This document shows positions 1 through 8,414 of a stretch of 64,000 nt of DNA, piece after piece. The DNA lies in assembly GCF_014202905.1 (NCBI RefSeq), contig NZ_JACHHY010000009.1:104491-168490 (forward strand), in the 5' to 3' direction. Position 1 is the first letter of the stretch. Every line of letters starts with the position of its first letter. The stretch comes from Chitinivorax tropicus (GTDB lineage Bacteria; Pseudomonadota; Gammaproteobacteria; Burkholderiales; SCOH01). The notes under the pieces are model-generated. The model saw only the letters and a list, made by a program, of their open reading frames with translations. It was not told where the DNA came from and searched no databases. The position numbers and the translations under genes are program-made.

Positions 1-74
1 TCTTCAGCTGGTGTGGTGGGCACGACCAAACAGGTGAATAAACAGGCAACAGCAAATCGGAGAGAGCGACGCAT
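1..74 (-). CDS. Start of a secreted or membrane protein (partial)
   Basis: Read on the minus strand, an ATG at 74-72 opens a frame that runs off the window edge. The 24 visible residues begin with Met-Arg-Arg and continue into a hydrophobic stretch rich in Leu, Val, Ala and Cys that ends near Pro-Ala-Glu, which looks like a Sec signal peptide. It is transcribed divergently from the VanZ-like gene, with only about 30 bases between the two starts. No function can be assigned from this fragment. Confidence 0.5.
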   Translation of the reverse strand, partial: MRRSLRFAVACLFTCLVVPTTPAE

Positions 75-105
75 ACAGTTTCAGGCTTTGAGGTATGATG
101 AATAA

Positions 106-492
106 ATGATGTCACATAACACGCTAACACGCATCTGGCTGATCGCAGGCTGGGGCATGATCGCATTGGTCTGGTATCTGTGCCTGATCCCCGCCCCGCC
201 TCAGCTGGATATCAATCATGCAGACAAATTGGAACACGCTGCCACGTATATGTTCCTGATGTTGTGGTTTGCCCAGCTCCAACCACCCCGCCGCCGCCGT
301 CAGGTCATCATGTGGGGCTTGATCACCATGGGCATCGCCATCGAATTCGCGCAGAAAGCAACTGGATACCGCAGCTTTGATATGTGGGACATGCTGGCCA
401 ATGGTACAGGCGCCGTGCTGGGCATGCTGTTGTCGCACACCATGTTGGGCAGGCTGCTACCTGGGCAACAACGGCACGCCACCGCTGATTGA
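106..492 (+). CDS. VanZ-like family membrane protein
   Basis: A 128-residue integral membrane protein of the VanZ-like family. The family signature is visible: an Asp-Lys-Leu-Glu-His motif followed by a hydrophobic helix (about residues 40-57), then IleGluPheAlaQln-like helix residues (about 78-83), and an Asp-Met-Trp-Asp-Met-Leu-Ala-Asn segment before a last glycine-rich helix. VanZ proteins of Gram-positives give low-level teicoplanin resistance, but short proteobacterial homologues such as this have no established role. Two adjacent ATGs (106 and 109) could start it; a GAGG lies about 14 bases upstream, which is far for a ribosome site. It is divergent from the partial gene at the window edge. 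Confidence 0.85.
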   Translation: MMSHNTLTRIWLIAGWGMIALVWYLCLIPAPPQLDINHADKLEHAATYMFLMLWFAQLQPPRRRRQVIMWGLITMGIAIEFAQKATGYRSFDMWDMLANGTGAVLGMLLSHTMLGRLLPGQQRHATAD

Positions 493-967
493 TCACGCAT
501 CCAGACTGCGCATGCCTGAACGATATGCAGAACGTTCAAAGCAGATAAAGCGCTTGGCCGCTTCCCAGGCACCTTTGAGCTACGTAACCCGCTTGGTCAT
601 TGATCCGCTTGCGCTTTGCTCTGGTCATGTCCCCGTGTCTATGGCTCGATCTGATCGGCCAATTCACGGGATATCAACCCTAAAATATTTTCCCTTCTCA
701 CCAATGTGAACCATTGATGAGGTCGCTGTGTCTTCAACAATGGCCACTCGCTCAACGCACCACCCTGAGCCACGGTCAGCACCACAAAGGAGGAGCACAG
801 CCACCAGCCGCCATTGGCGACAACAACGGGCTCCAGTAAACTGCACCCCATCAAGGTCAGGCCATTGCGCATGGCCTGACCACCTCAGTCACGCGGGACT
901 GGCCATGCCAGTACGTCAATTTGAACATCCCCCAGATCAAGGCCATGAGCCAAAAGGAGAAGTCATC
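493..967. other. 475-bp intergenic region, no convincing gene
   Basis: Open frames here lack family features and a plausible ribosome site. The one structured element is a perfect hairpin at 855-881, listed separately. A GC-rich frame runs into the lysozyme inhibitor gene from 728, but the signal peptide shows that gene starts at 968. Confidence 0.5.
855..881. terminator. Perfect 11-bp hairpin upstream of the PliI gene
   Basis: The arms at 855-865 and 871-881 are exact reverse complements around a 5-base loop. The arm GGTCAGGCCAT is GC-rich enough for a stable stem. No T-run follows on either strand, so it may be a Rho-dependent stop, a processing site or a 5-prime leader structure for the gene starting at 968. 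Confidence 0.4.
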
Positions 968-1414
968 ATGAGAGTATTGATCACAGCAATGGTGTTGCTG
1001 TTTACCACTTCCGTTCATGCTGCAGAGCCAGAACGCTTTGTTTCGAAGATCACACTCCCAACTGGCAACACAGTGGTCGTGGCAGAAGGCGATTTCGAGG
1101 CTCGATCGCTTGGTAGCTTCAGTGTACGGCTCTATGACGCCGCTGCGGCTCCGGATGAAACGACATTTTTCACGTCCGGACTCATCCGCCCACGTGACGG
1201 CACCATCGAGAAGGTCATGCTTGCCGATATCGATGGCAATAAGCAGCCGGAAATCATTGTCGTTGTACGTTCCGTGGGCTCCGGAAACTATCTTTCGGCG
1301 CATGCGTTTTCGGTAAATAAAGACAAATTGGTCTTTCGCGCAGCAGTAGGAGAGCTCGCAGCAGATGCCAATCCAGTGGAGGCACTCCGGAAAGCCAAGA
1401 AGTCGAAGGGGTGA
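968..1414 (+). CDS. pliI: Periplasmic inhibitor of I-type lysozyme (PliI-like)
   Basis: A 148-residue secreted protein with a signal peptide of about 20 residues ending Val-His-Ala-Ala. The mature part follows the PliI pattern: an opening Val-Ser-Lys-Ile-Thr-Leu-Pro strand, a Val-Val-Val-Ala-Glu-Gly-Asp-Phe-Glu segment, a Ser-Val-Arg-Leu-Tyr strand, an Arg-Pro-Arg-Asp-Gly-Thr-Ile-Glu loop, an Asp-Ile-Asp-Gly turn and an Arg-Ser-Val-Gly-Ser-Gly loop. Known PliI proteins bind and block invertebrate-type lysozyme, protecting the peptidoglycan of Gram-negative bacteria. An AAAGGAG ribosome site (953-959) supports the ATG at 968. Its stop overlaps the next gene by 4 bases, so the two are probably co-translated. 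The family call comes from recalled motifs and was not searched. Confidence 0.75.
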   Translation: MRVLITAMVLLFTTSVHAAEPERFVSKITLPTGNTVVVAEGDFEARSLGSFSVRLYDAAAAPDETTFFTSGLIRPRDGTIEKVMLADIDGNKQPEIIVVVRSVGSGNYLSAHAFSVNKDKLVFRAAVGELAADANPVEALRKAKKSKG

Positions 1415-1998
1415 TTCGACACCCAGGCAGCAGCCATGATGGTGGGCCCAGCGTGCGGCCCACCACTGGACTGGCATGCCAGACACCCCTCTCCGCCCGC
1501 GAGTTCGCCATCACCGCTCACGGCGAACAGATGTATGGGGCGCAGCCATATGTCTTTCACCTCGATCAGGTGGTCGAAAACCTGGCAGGTTTTGGGCCGT
1601 TGGCTGAAACCATCGGTTATCTGCACGACGTGGTTGAAGATACCTCCACATCGCTGGATGAAATCGCGGAAAAATTTGGCGCATTGGTAGCGGAATGTGT
1701 GGCCTTGTTGACAGATGAGCCGGGCTCTGACCGCAAGGAACGGAAGGCGAAAACCTATCAAAAGCTTGCTAGTGTGAGCGGGCACGCAGAGCTGGCGTTG
1801 ATCGTCAAAGCAGCGGATCGGCTCGCCAATGTCAAAGCCTGCATCGCAGACAGAAAGACCTCGCTGTGGAACAGGTATCGCGAGGAACACCCCGCCTTTC
1901 GAGCAGCGGCCTACCGATCAGGTCAGTGCGAGACACTGTGGAGCCAGCTCGATCACCTGCTTCGGGAGGACGCATTCGACGCTGGTATTGAGATCTGA
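1411..1998 (+). CDS. HD-domain metal-dependent hydrolase (RelA/SpoT HD-like)
   Basis: A 195-residue protein whose core (about residues 30-130) resembles the HD hydrolase domain of SpoT and of the small alarmone hydrolase MESH1. A His appears in Phe-His-Leu-Asp, followed by the diagnostic Leu-His-Asp-Val-Val-Glu-Asp-Thr motif (near residue 72) and a later Lys-Ala-Ala-Asp-Arg-Leu-Ala-Asn motif (near 130), which together form the usual metal site. It may hydrolyse (p)ppGpp or another phosphorylated nucleotide, which is inference from the family. The GTG at 1411 overlaps the pliI stop (GTGA). The first ~25 residues are not family-like, so a GTG at 1453 is an alternative start. No synthetase domain is present. 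Confidence 0.75.
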   Translation: MIRHPGSSHDGGPSVRPTTGLACQTPLSAREFAITAHGEQMYGAQPYVFHLDQVVENLAGFGPLAETIGYLHDVVEDTSTSLDEIAEKFGALVAECVALLTDEPGSDRKERKAKTYQKLASVSGHAELALIVKAADRLANVKACIADRKTSLWNRYREEHPAFRAAAYRSGQCETLWSQLDHLLREDAFDAGIEI

Positions 1999-2482
1999 CA
2001 GCCCCGCCCTGCCAAACCGGCGCGGTCAGATCAGCTTGCAACTACCACGGGTGCGACAACTGAACAGGCGTTGCGGGTGTGGCATATCCAGCTCCGTTGA
2101 CACGCTTTCATATCATTCAAACCTGGCCTTGTCCCCAAGCATATTTCGGCGCAAACTGGAGACGGTCGCCCTTCCAATCAGCTCTTTACCGCCGACGATT
2201 TGGCTGCCACGGCATGCCCCTATGGCACTGGCAGCGGACGGCATGCACGCAGAGCGCCTCTGCTGCGCGTTCTCAGACAAGCGGTACGCAACAGGCTGTT
2301 TGTGAAGGAGAAAAAATCTGTGCTTAAGCACGCGAGTGGTCATATCTTCCGTCATCTGGACGCATCTCGGCATCTGCACGGACAGCCTATCCAACTGAAT
2401 CGTCAAACGCAAGTGAAGCTTCCCCACGCTTGAGCTGACCTGCGCCGGCAGGCGGCACAAGCCCGTTTACAGGAGACTGCAC
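1999..2482. other. 484-bp intergenic region, nothing recognised
   Basis: Short frames exist on both strands but none has a ribosome site, a composition like its neighbours or a recognisable motif. A TTGACA at 2097-2102 has no well-spaced -10 partner. The last 20 bases contain the AGGAG ribosome site for the gene at 2483. Confidence 0.5.
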
Positions 2483-2959
2483 ATGGAGCCGAGCACAACC
2501 CGCGAATGCTGCCCGAAGTTTGATCCAACGCCTTGGGATGGAAATCCGGTCATCTGGCATGAAAAAAAGTTCGTGAAAGACCACGTCACGAGCTTCCTGC
2601 ATATTCCGCTGAATTATGGTGCGGTGATGGCCCGGAATCTGGAGGCCATTGAAGCTGCGGGTGCCCTGCCTGAGTCCAGGCTGATCCTGACAGATGAAAA
2701 TTCACTCTGGGGCGCAGATGTCTACTTTGAGGTCACCAAGGCCATTCCTTCACGCACCACCATCCAGTTGTCAGGCACCTTTCTCGCAAAAGCCTTTGAA
2801 GGCTCATATAGCAAGATCAAGCAATGGATGAGTGAGATGTCGCACTATGTAAAAGAACAGGGTAAGCAGATCGAAAAGCTGTATTTCTTCTACACCACCT
2901 GCCCGAAATGCGCGAAAAAGTATGGCAAGAACTACGTTGTTCTCATTGCGAAGGTATGA
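2483..2959 (+). CDS. Conserved hypothetical protein (GyrI-like?)
   Basis: A 158-residue cytoplasmic protein preceded by a good AGGAG ribosome site (2472-2476). It begins with a Cys-Cys-Pro-Lys-Phe-Asp-Pro segment. A central Ser-Leu-Trp-Gly-Ala-Asp-Val-Tyr stretch is followed by a Gly-Thr-Phe-Leu-(x)3-Phe-Glu-Gly-Ser-Tyr motif and a C-terminal Cys-Pro-Lys-Cys-Ala-Lys-Lys-Tyr-Gly-Lys-Asn-Tyr stretch. I recall proteins of this layout as a conserved bacterial family sometimes labelled hydrolase, and the alternation of strands and helices would suit a GyrI-like small-molecule-binding fold, but neither is demonstrated. The conserved CxxC could bind metal or be redox active. It stands alone, convergent with rdgC. 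Confidence 0.65.
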   Translation: MEPSTTRECCPKFDPTPWDGNPVIWHEKKFVKDHVTSFLHIPLNYGAVMARNLEAIEAAGALPESRLILTDENSLWGADVYFEVTKAIPSRTTIQLSGTFLAKAFEGSYSKIKQWMSEMSHYVKEQGKQIEKLYFFYTTCPKCAKKYGKNYVVLIAKV

Positions 2960-3015
2960 CCATCCAACCGTCAGGGCAACGCTTCAGGCGCTCTGCGCTG
3001 CCGGGGCGGCTGATT

Positions 3016-3063
3016 GCCCACATCAAGCGCTGCCGCTGGATGGCGATGGCGCTTGATGTGGGC
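3016..3063. terminator. 15-bp inverted repeat between convergent genes
   Basis: The arms 3016-3030 and 3049-3063 are perfect reverse complements (arm GCCCACATCAAGCGC) around an 18-base loop. The repeat sits between the convergent ends of the hypothetical gene (stop 2959) and rdgC (stop 3120), the usual place for a bidirectional terminator. No T-tract is present. Confidence 0.6.
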
Positions 3064-3119
3064 GCCATGCCAAGCGTCAATCCCTACCCGACAATCAGGC
3101 AGGGCGATCCGAAATCCGA

Positions 3120-4031
3120 TCAGGTCTGCGGCATCTCACCGCCCATCACGTCGATCAACTCGGGTAGCAGGTTGGCCAGCTCACCGGTCATGATGGCGAA
3201 ATTGGCGTCAAATTGTTCATCGGCATTGTCTGCGCCGCTTTCCTTGGCTTGCTCTTGCAGCATATCGAGGAAGCCCAGCTTCTTGATCTGCAGATCTTCG
3301 GTGACGGTCATTGACAGGCGGTCTTGCCAGGTGACGGCCAGCTTGGTGACCAACTTGCCCGCAGCCAGGTGGTTGCGTACTTCATCTGCGTGCAGATCCT
3401 GACGGCTGCAACGCACGACGGCACCATCTTCGCCCGGGGTTTTCAGCTCACAGTCATCATCGATGGTAAAGATGGCAGGTGGCTCGCCGGTTTGCAGCCA
3501 GTCAGTCATGATCAGGCTGGCATTGCCCTGGGTGCGCAATGGGGTGGCACGCAGGCCATCGATGCATTTGCGTAGCCACTCCAGCATCTCTTCGCCCTTT
3601 TTGGGTGAGCTGGCATCGACCACCACCCAGCGATTGGCCGGGTCGATGTAGGCCCAAGTCTGGCGCACCCGGCTGAAGGCACGCGGCAGCAGCTCTTCAG
3701 TGACGCGCTCAGCGAGATCGCGGCGCTCTTTTTTGCCGACTTTGCGATCCTGCTGCTCTTCAATCTCTGTCACCTTGACCTCCACCATTTCCTTTACGAC
3801 GGATGCCGGCAGGATCTTGTCCTCTGCAGCCAGTGCGACCAAATAGCAGCCATGGACCGGGTAAACCAGCGCATCCGACAGCTTAGGACGTGGCGCGCGA
3901 AAGCCAATGGAGCTCATTTCCATCTTGCCGCAACGCTGGAACTGGGCGCGGCGCAGGCCATCTTCGATCTGGCCGGCGTCGAGGTTGAATTCGGCTTGCA
4001 GACGAAACAGTTGAAGATTCTTGAACCACAT
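3120..4031 (-). CDS. rdgC: Recombination-associated protein RdgC
   Basis: A 303-residue protein, the normal length for RdgC, a toroidal DNA-binding dimer that associates with the nucleoid and limits RecA filament activity. Family features include the N-terminal Met-Trp-Phe-Lys-Asn-Leu-Gln-Leu-Phe-Arg-Leu start, a Gly-Phe-xx-Pro-Arg segment near residue 45, a Leu-Leu-Pro-Arg-Ala-Phe motif (near 110) and a Phe-Thr-Ile-Asp-Asp-Asp-Cys-Glu-Leu segment. The frame stays open for 31 residues further upstream, but the start at 4031 is chosen because RdgC proteins begin with this Met-Trp-Phe sequence. It is divergent from the large NRPS-like gene, about 295 bp away, so promoters for both probably lie in between. 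Confidence 0.95.
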   Translation of the reverse strand: MWFKNLQLFRLQAEFNLDAGQIEDGLRRAQFQRCGKMEMSSIGFRAPRPKLSDALVYPVHGCYLVALAAEDKILPASVVKEMVEVKVTEIEEQQDRKVGKKERRDLAERVTEELLPRAFSRVRQTWAYIDPANRWVVVDASSPKKGEEMLEWLRKCIDGLRATPLRTQGNASLIMTDWLQTGEPPAIFTIDDDCELKTPGEDGAVVRCSRQDLHADEVRNHLAAGKLVTKLAVTWQDRLSMTVTEDLQIKKLGFLDMLQEQAKESGADNADEQFDANFAIMTGELANLLPELIDVMGGEMPQT

Positions 4032-4326
4032 AGGCGGGATTTCCAAAATCAGGTAAAGGCCGGGCATTTTATCCCAGCCCGTGCCCGATCGCACCTGAAA
4101 GCCCATTGCAACAGGTGTACTCACCTCGCAACAGATACTATTTGGTTGACTTGCTCGCAGCTCGGCAACCGATCCATGCCATGCTGTACCATACAGGGAA
4201 CCGGCCAGATGGCCGTCTTGTCCTTACCCTGATAGAGTCTGGCTGCTGTTCTGTTTGGCCATCCATACACAACAGGCGATATCTCTTTTTATAAACGGGC
4301 GATCTATCGTCCACACCCTTGATACC

Positions 4327-7300
4327 ATGTCACTGAATATTGCGCATCCCGAGCCCTCCTCCTCCGCCCCGTCTTCACCCTTGATCATCCGTGGCGCTGA
4401 CCGCCCCGATCTACTTCGGCAGGAAACGCTGGCCGATCTGTTGCAACACACCGCGAGCCGAAACCCAGACACCATTGCTCTGATCGATGGTGAGCAATCA
4501 CTGAGTTATCGCGATTTGAACACACAGGCTGATCAGGTCGCCCACCACCTGCTGCTGGCTGGCGTCCGGCCAGGCGATCTGGTCGGGCTATGGTTGCCGC
4601 GTGGGATGGCGCTGTTGGTGATGCAGGCAGGCATTGCCAAAGCAGGTGCAGGTTGGTTGCCGTTTGATGCAGATACGCCCATCGAGCGAATAGCGGTGTG
4701 CCTTGAGGATGCGCAGGCAAAGCTGCTGGTAGCGGCAGCGGCTTGGCGGGATGCTGTCGCCACGCTGTCGATCCCCAGCCTGGATGAACATCAGCTAAGC
4801 CAGCCAGTGCATGGCGAATTGCAGCGCCCGATTGAGCGATTGCCCTCAGCGCCTGCATATGTCATTTACACATCTGGCTCGACAGGCAAGCCCAAGGGCA
4901 TTCTGATCGACCAACAACGTATCTGCCACTTTCTGCGTAGTGAAAATGCCCTGTTGGGCGTGCGGCATGGTGATCGAGTGTATCAGGGCTTTTCGGTGGC
5001 TTTTGACATGTCGTTCGAGGAGATCTGGATCAGCTATCTGGTCGGAGCCACCTTGTGGATTGCGCCAAAGTCGCTTGCCACCAACCCAGAGGCCCTGCCG
5101 GATGCGCTGACACAAGCTGGCATCACAGTGCTGCATGCCGTGCCGACGCTGCTGGCCTTGTTCCCGCAGGATGTGCCGAGCCTGCGTCTGATCAACCTGG
5201 GGGGGGAGATGTGCCCGGCAAGTCTGGTTGACCGCTGGGCGACTACAGGCCGGGAGATGTTCAATACCTATGGCCCGACCGAAGCGACCGTCTCGGCCAG
5301 CCTGGCCAGATTACGAGCAGGGGAGCCTGTCACCATCGGCACCCCGTTGCCCAATTATGGCCTGTTGGTTGTGGATGAACAGCAACAACCTGTTCCACAA
5401 GGGCAGACCGGCGAGCTGTGCATCATCGGGCCAGGCGTGGCAATGGGTTACCTGGGCCGGCCAGATTTGACAGCAGACAAGTTTCTGACCAACCCGTGGG
5501 CCACCACGCCCCACGACCAGCGTCTTTATCGCACAGGTGACCTGGCCTATATCGATGAGCATGGGCAGGTGATGTGCCAGGGACGGGTCGATGATCAGGT
5601 GAAGATCCGTGGCTTTCGGGTCGAGCTGGGGGAGATCGAAGCAATTTTGTGTCGCCAGCCCGGTGTGGGTACCGCGGCAGTGGTACTCCGGCAGGGTGAG
5701 GGCGTGGACCAGTTGGTGGCTTTTTGGGTGGCAGAGGGCGACACGCCCCCCGACACAGCCAGCCTACGCCAAGCGCTACGCCAATCGTTGCCGCCTTATA
5801 TGGTACCCGGTCGCTTTGAGCAGCAGCCCAGCCTGCCCAGGCTGACCTCCGGCAAGATCGATCGCAAGGCGCTGCGGGCACTGCCATTGGCCGCCCCCGC
5901 CCACACAGAGGACGGTGACCAGCCAGAAACACCCGCTGAAACAGCACTGTTCGCGGCCCTGCAGGCGCTGTTCCCCGGGCAGGCCATTCGGCGTGGCGCT
6001 GACTTTTTCGATGATCTGGGCGGGCACTCGCTGCTGGCCGCCAAACTGGCATCGCAGCTGCGCACCGTGCCGACTTATCACAGCCTGACCTTGAATGCGA
6101 TTTACCAGGCCCGGACGATTCAGGCCATTGCTGACGCCATGACGCGGTGCGCAGGCGAGCAGCATTTGTCTGCGCCCCCCCCGCGCCAAGCCACGCCCCC
6201 GTGGCGCCACTGGCTATGTGGGCTGGCCCAGGCCGCCTCGCTGCCTTTTCTGATCAGCGTGCACATGGTGCACTGGCTGGCCCCGTTTTTCACCTATCAC
6301 TTTCTGACCGGGGAGGAAGGCGACAGCATCGTTCTGGCGATTGGCGCCGCATTACTGGTCTTCCTGCTGGGGCAGATCAGCGCCTTCGCTGCCTCCATCG
6401 CGGGGCGGCGACTGTTGGGGCGGGTGGCACCTGGCCGGTATCCACTTTGGGGCATCACCTACTTCCGCTGGTGGTTGTCAGACCGCCTGCACGACATCGC
6501 CCCCCGCTATCTGCTCTCTGGCTCATCGCTGCAAGCCTGGTACCTGCGCGCCCTGGGTGCGCAGGTGGGGCGCGATGTGGTGATCGGCTCGGTCTCGGTG
6601 CGTGTCCCGTCGCTATTGCAGATTGGTGATGGCGTGAGCCTGGGCGCCTTTGTCAATCTGGAGAATGCACGGGTCGAGCGCGGCGAATTGGTGATCGGGC
6701 CCATCCACATCGGCAACGAGGCGTATATCGGCTCATATGCGGTGCTGGAGGGTCATACTGTGGTGGGTGAGGGGGGCCGCCTGGAGGGATTGTCCAGCTT
6801 GGCAGATGGTCAGCAGATGGCGGCAGGGACACGTTTTGAAGGGGCGCCTGCCCGTAAGGTCGGGTCAGTCGATCCATCCACACGCCGCCCACGCCCCGCG
6901 TTGTCTACCCGACGGCAATGTGCGGAAGCGGTCTTTTACGCGCTGGGCGCGATGTTCACGTCGGCTCTGTTTTTCATACCGATCTTTCCGACATTCATCT
7001 TGGTCGATTGGCTGGATGGCCGGTGGCTGGCCCCGTCCCTGCCCGACCACGGCCCGATGTCGGTCGCATTGCAATACTTTGTGTTGGCCATCCCAGCGAG
7101 CGCGCTGCTGGTGGTGTGCACCGCCCTGTTGTCTGCGGCGATCCGCTGGATCGCTCTGCCCCGGCTGCAACCCGGCACCTATCCAGTGCATGGCGGGGTG
7201 TATTACCGTAAATGGCTTGCCAACCAGATTCAGGAGTCGAGCCTGGCTGTCTTGCATGGCGTGTATGCAACGGTATACGCGCCATGGTGGTATCGCCTAT

Positions 7301-8343
7301 TGGGTGCCAAAGTGGGCAAACGCGCCGAGATCTCGACCGCTTTGGGTGTCGTGCCGGACATGCTGACCCTGGGTGACGAGACTTTCATTGCCGATTCAGT
7401 CATGCTCGGCGACGAAGAGATCGACGGCGGTTGGATGACCCTCAAGCCCACCGTGGTCGGGCATCGCAGCTTTGTGGGCAATGGTGCGTATGTACCAGAT
7501 GGCACATCGCTGCCGGAAAACGTCCTGATTGGCGTGCAGACCAAATGCCCGGCCACCGCAGCCATGCAATCCGGCGACACCTGGATGGGCTCACCCGCTT
7601 TGCGACTGCCCGCCCGGGAATGCCTGGCCGGGTTCCCTGACCACCTCACCTACCGGCCATCCTGGCGCAGGCGCCTGGGCCGTGCGCTGGTCGAAGCCGC
7701 CCGCATCGTATTGCCGCTGGCGCTGACCATCGGTGTAGGTTATCTGATCGTCTACACCGCCATGCCAGCCGCCGAGCGGGGTGAATGGGGCCAATTCGCC
7801 TTGCAGCTGGCGAGAGATGGCCTGCTGTATGGCTTGGGCTGCTTCGGATTCGTTTTTTTGTTGAAATGGCTGCTGATAGGCCGTTATCGCCCGCAGGCAG
7901 CGCCGATGTGGACGCCGTTCGTCTGGCTATCTGAAGCGGTGACCAATCTCTATGAGGCGATTGCCGTACCCAACTTCGTCAACATGCTGCGCGGCACCCC
8001 GATGATCGGCCCGATGCTGCGACTGATGGGGGCTCGCATCGGCAAGGGGGTATATCTCGACACCACCGACCTGACCGAATTCGACTGTGTCCACATTGGT
8101 GATGATGTCGAGATGAATGCCTGGTCTGGCCCACAGACCCATCTGTTTGAAGATCGCATCATGAAGATCGGAGAGGTGCAGATTGCCACCGGCGCCTGTG
8201 TGCGTGCCCGCAGCACCATCCTCTACGATGCGGCGGTCGGACAACATGTGTTACTGGGGCCGCTGACGCTGGTGCTCAAGGGTGAGCGGATACCCGCCCG
8301 CAGCGCCTGGATCGGCTCCCCAGCCCAACCGCACCAGATCTGA
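4327..8343 (+). CDS. Single-module NRPS-like amino-acid homopolymer synthetase (epsilon-poly-lysine synthetase architecture)
   Basis: A 1338-residue enzyme. Residues ~20-530 are an adenylation domain with the P-loop motif TSGSTGKPKG (near 180), NTYGPTEAT, the YRTGDLA motif and the SGKIDRKAL end motif. A carrier domain follows, with phosphopantetheine attachment Ser568 in LGGHSLL. The remaining ~730 residues alternate hydrophobic segments with three hexapeptide-repeat (left-handed beta-helix) blocks near residues 740-860, 990-1110 and 1230-1335. This layout matches Pls of Streptomyces, where the tandem C-terminal domains join amino acids into short isopeptide homopolymers at the membrane. There is no condensation or thioesterase domain. 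Aligning with GrsA by eye, the substrate pocket reads roughly D-M-E-H-I-L-T-V-S plus Lys; the acidic third position would suit a basic amino acid, which is tentative. An upstream TTG at 4255 is possible, but neither start has a clear ribosome site. Confidence 0.85.
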   Translation: MSLNIAHPEPSSSAPSSPLIIRGADRPDLLRQETLADLLQHTASRNPDTIALIDGEQSLSYRDLNTQADQVAHHLLLAGVRPGDLVGLWLPRGMALLVMQAGIAKAGAGWLPFDADTPIERIAVCLEDAQAKLLVAAAAWRDAVATLSIPSLDEHQLSQPVHGELQRPIERLPSAPAYVIYTSGSTGKPKGILIDQQRICHFLRSENALLGVRHGDRVYQGFSVAFDMSFEEIWISYLVGATLWIAPKSLATNPEALPDALTQAGITVLHAVPTLLALFPQDVPSLRLINLGGEMCPASLVDRWATTGREMFNTYGPTEATVSASLARLRAGEPVTIGTPLPNYGLLVVDEQQQPVPQGQTGELCIIGPGVAMGYLGRPDLTADKFLTNPWATTPHDQRLYRTGDLAYIDEHGQVMCQGRVDDQVKIRGFRVELGEIEAILCRQPGVGTAAVVLRQGEGVDQLVAFWVAEGDTPPDTASLRQALRQSLPPYMVPGRFEQQPSLPRLTSGKIDRKALRALPLAAPAHTEDGDQPETPAETALFAALQALFPGQAIRRGADFFDDLGGHSLLAAKLASQLRTVPTYHSLTLNAIYQARTIQAIADAMTRCAGEQHLSAPPPRQATPPWRHWLCGLAQAASLPFLISVHMVHWLAPFFTYHFLTGEEGDSIVLAIGAALLVFLLGQISAFAASIAGRRLLGRVAPGRYPLWGITYFRWWLSDRLHDIAPRYLLSGSSLQAWYLRALGAQVGRDVVIGSVSVRVPSLLQIGDGVSLGAFVNLENARVERGELVIGPIHIGNEAYIGSYAVLEGHTVVGEGGRLEGLSSLADGQQMAAGTRFEGAPARKVGSVDPSTRRPRPALSTRRQCAEAVFYALGAMFTSALFFIPIFPTFILVDWLDGRWLAPSLPDHGPMSVALQYFVLAIPASALLVVCTALLSAAIRWIALPRLQPGTYPVHGGVYYRKWLANQIQESSLAVLHGVYATVYAPWWYRLLGAKVGKRAEISTALGVVPDMLTLGDETFIADSVMLGDEEIDGGWMTLKPTVVGHRSFVGNGAYVPDGTSLPENVLIGVQTKCPATAAMQSGDTWMGSPALRLPARECLAGFPDHLTYRPSWRRRLGRALVEAARIVLPLALTIGVGYLIVYTAMPAAERGEWGQFALQLARDGLLYGLGCFGFVFLLKWLLIGRYRPQAAPMWTPFVWLSEAVTNLYEAIAVPNFVNMLRGTPMIGPMLRLMGARIGKGVYLDTTDLTEFDCVHIGDDVEMNAWSGPQTHLFEDRIMKIGEVQIATGACVRARSTILYDAAVGQHVLLGPLTLVLKGERIPARSAWIGSPAQPHQI

Positions 8344-8414
8344 GCCCCTCGCCCCAGGGTATGGGCTGAGCAGCCAGGCCCTGCGGGCAGCTACAGTTTT
8401 TCGCCCGTCCCCCC

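Noticed and set aside
639..872. Minus-strand frame whose start resembles a lipoprotein signal (Leu-Met-Gly-Cys)
   Set aside because: Its start falls in a perfect hairpin, there is no ribosome site, and the rest does not look like a folded protein.
728..967. 80-codon N-terminal extension of the PliI gene
   Set aside because: The signal peptide and ribosome site fix the start at 968; the extension is Arg- and His-rich and crosses a hairpin.
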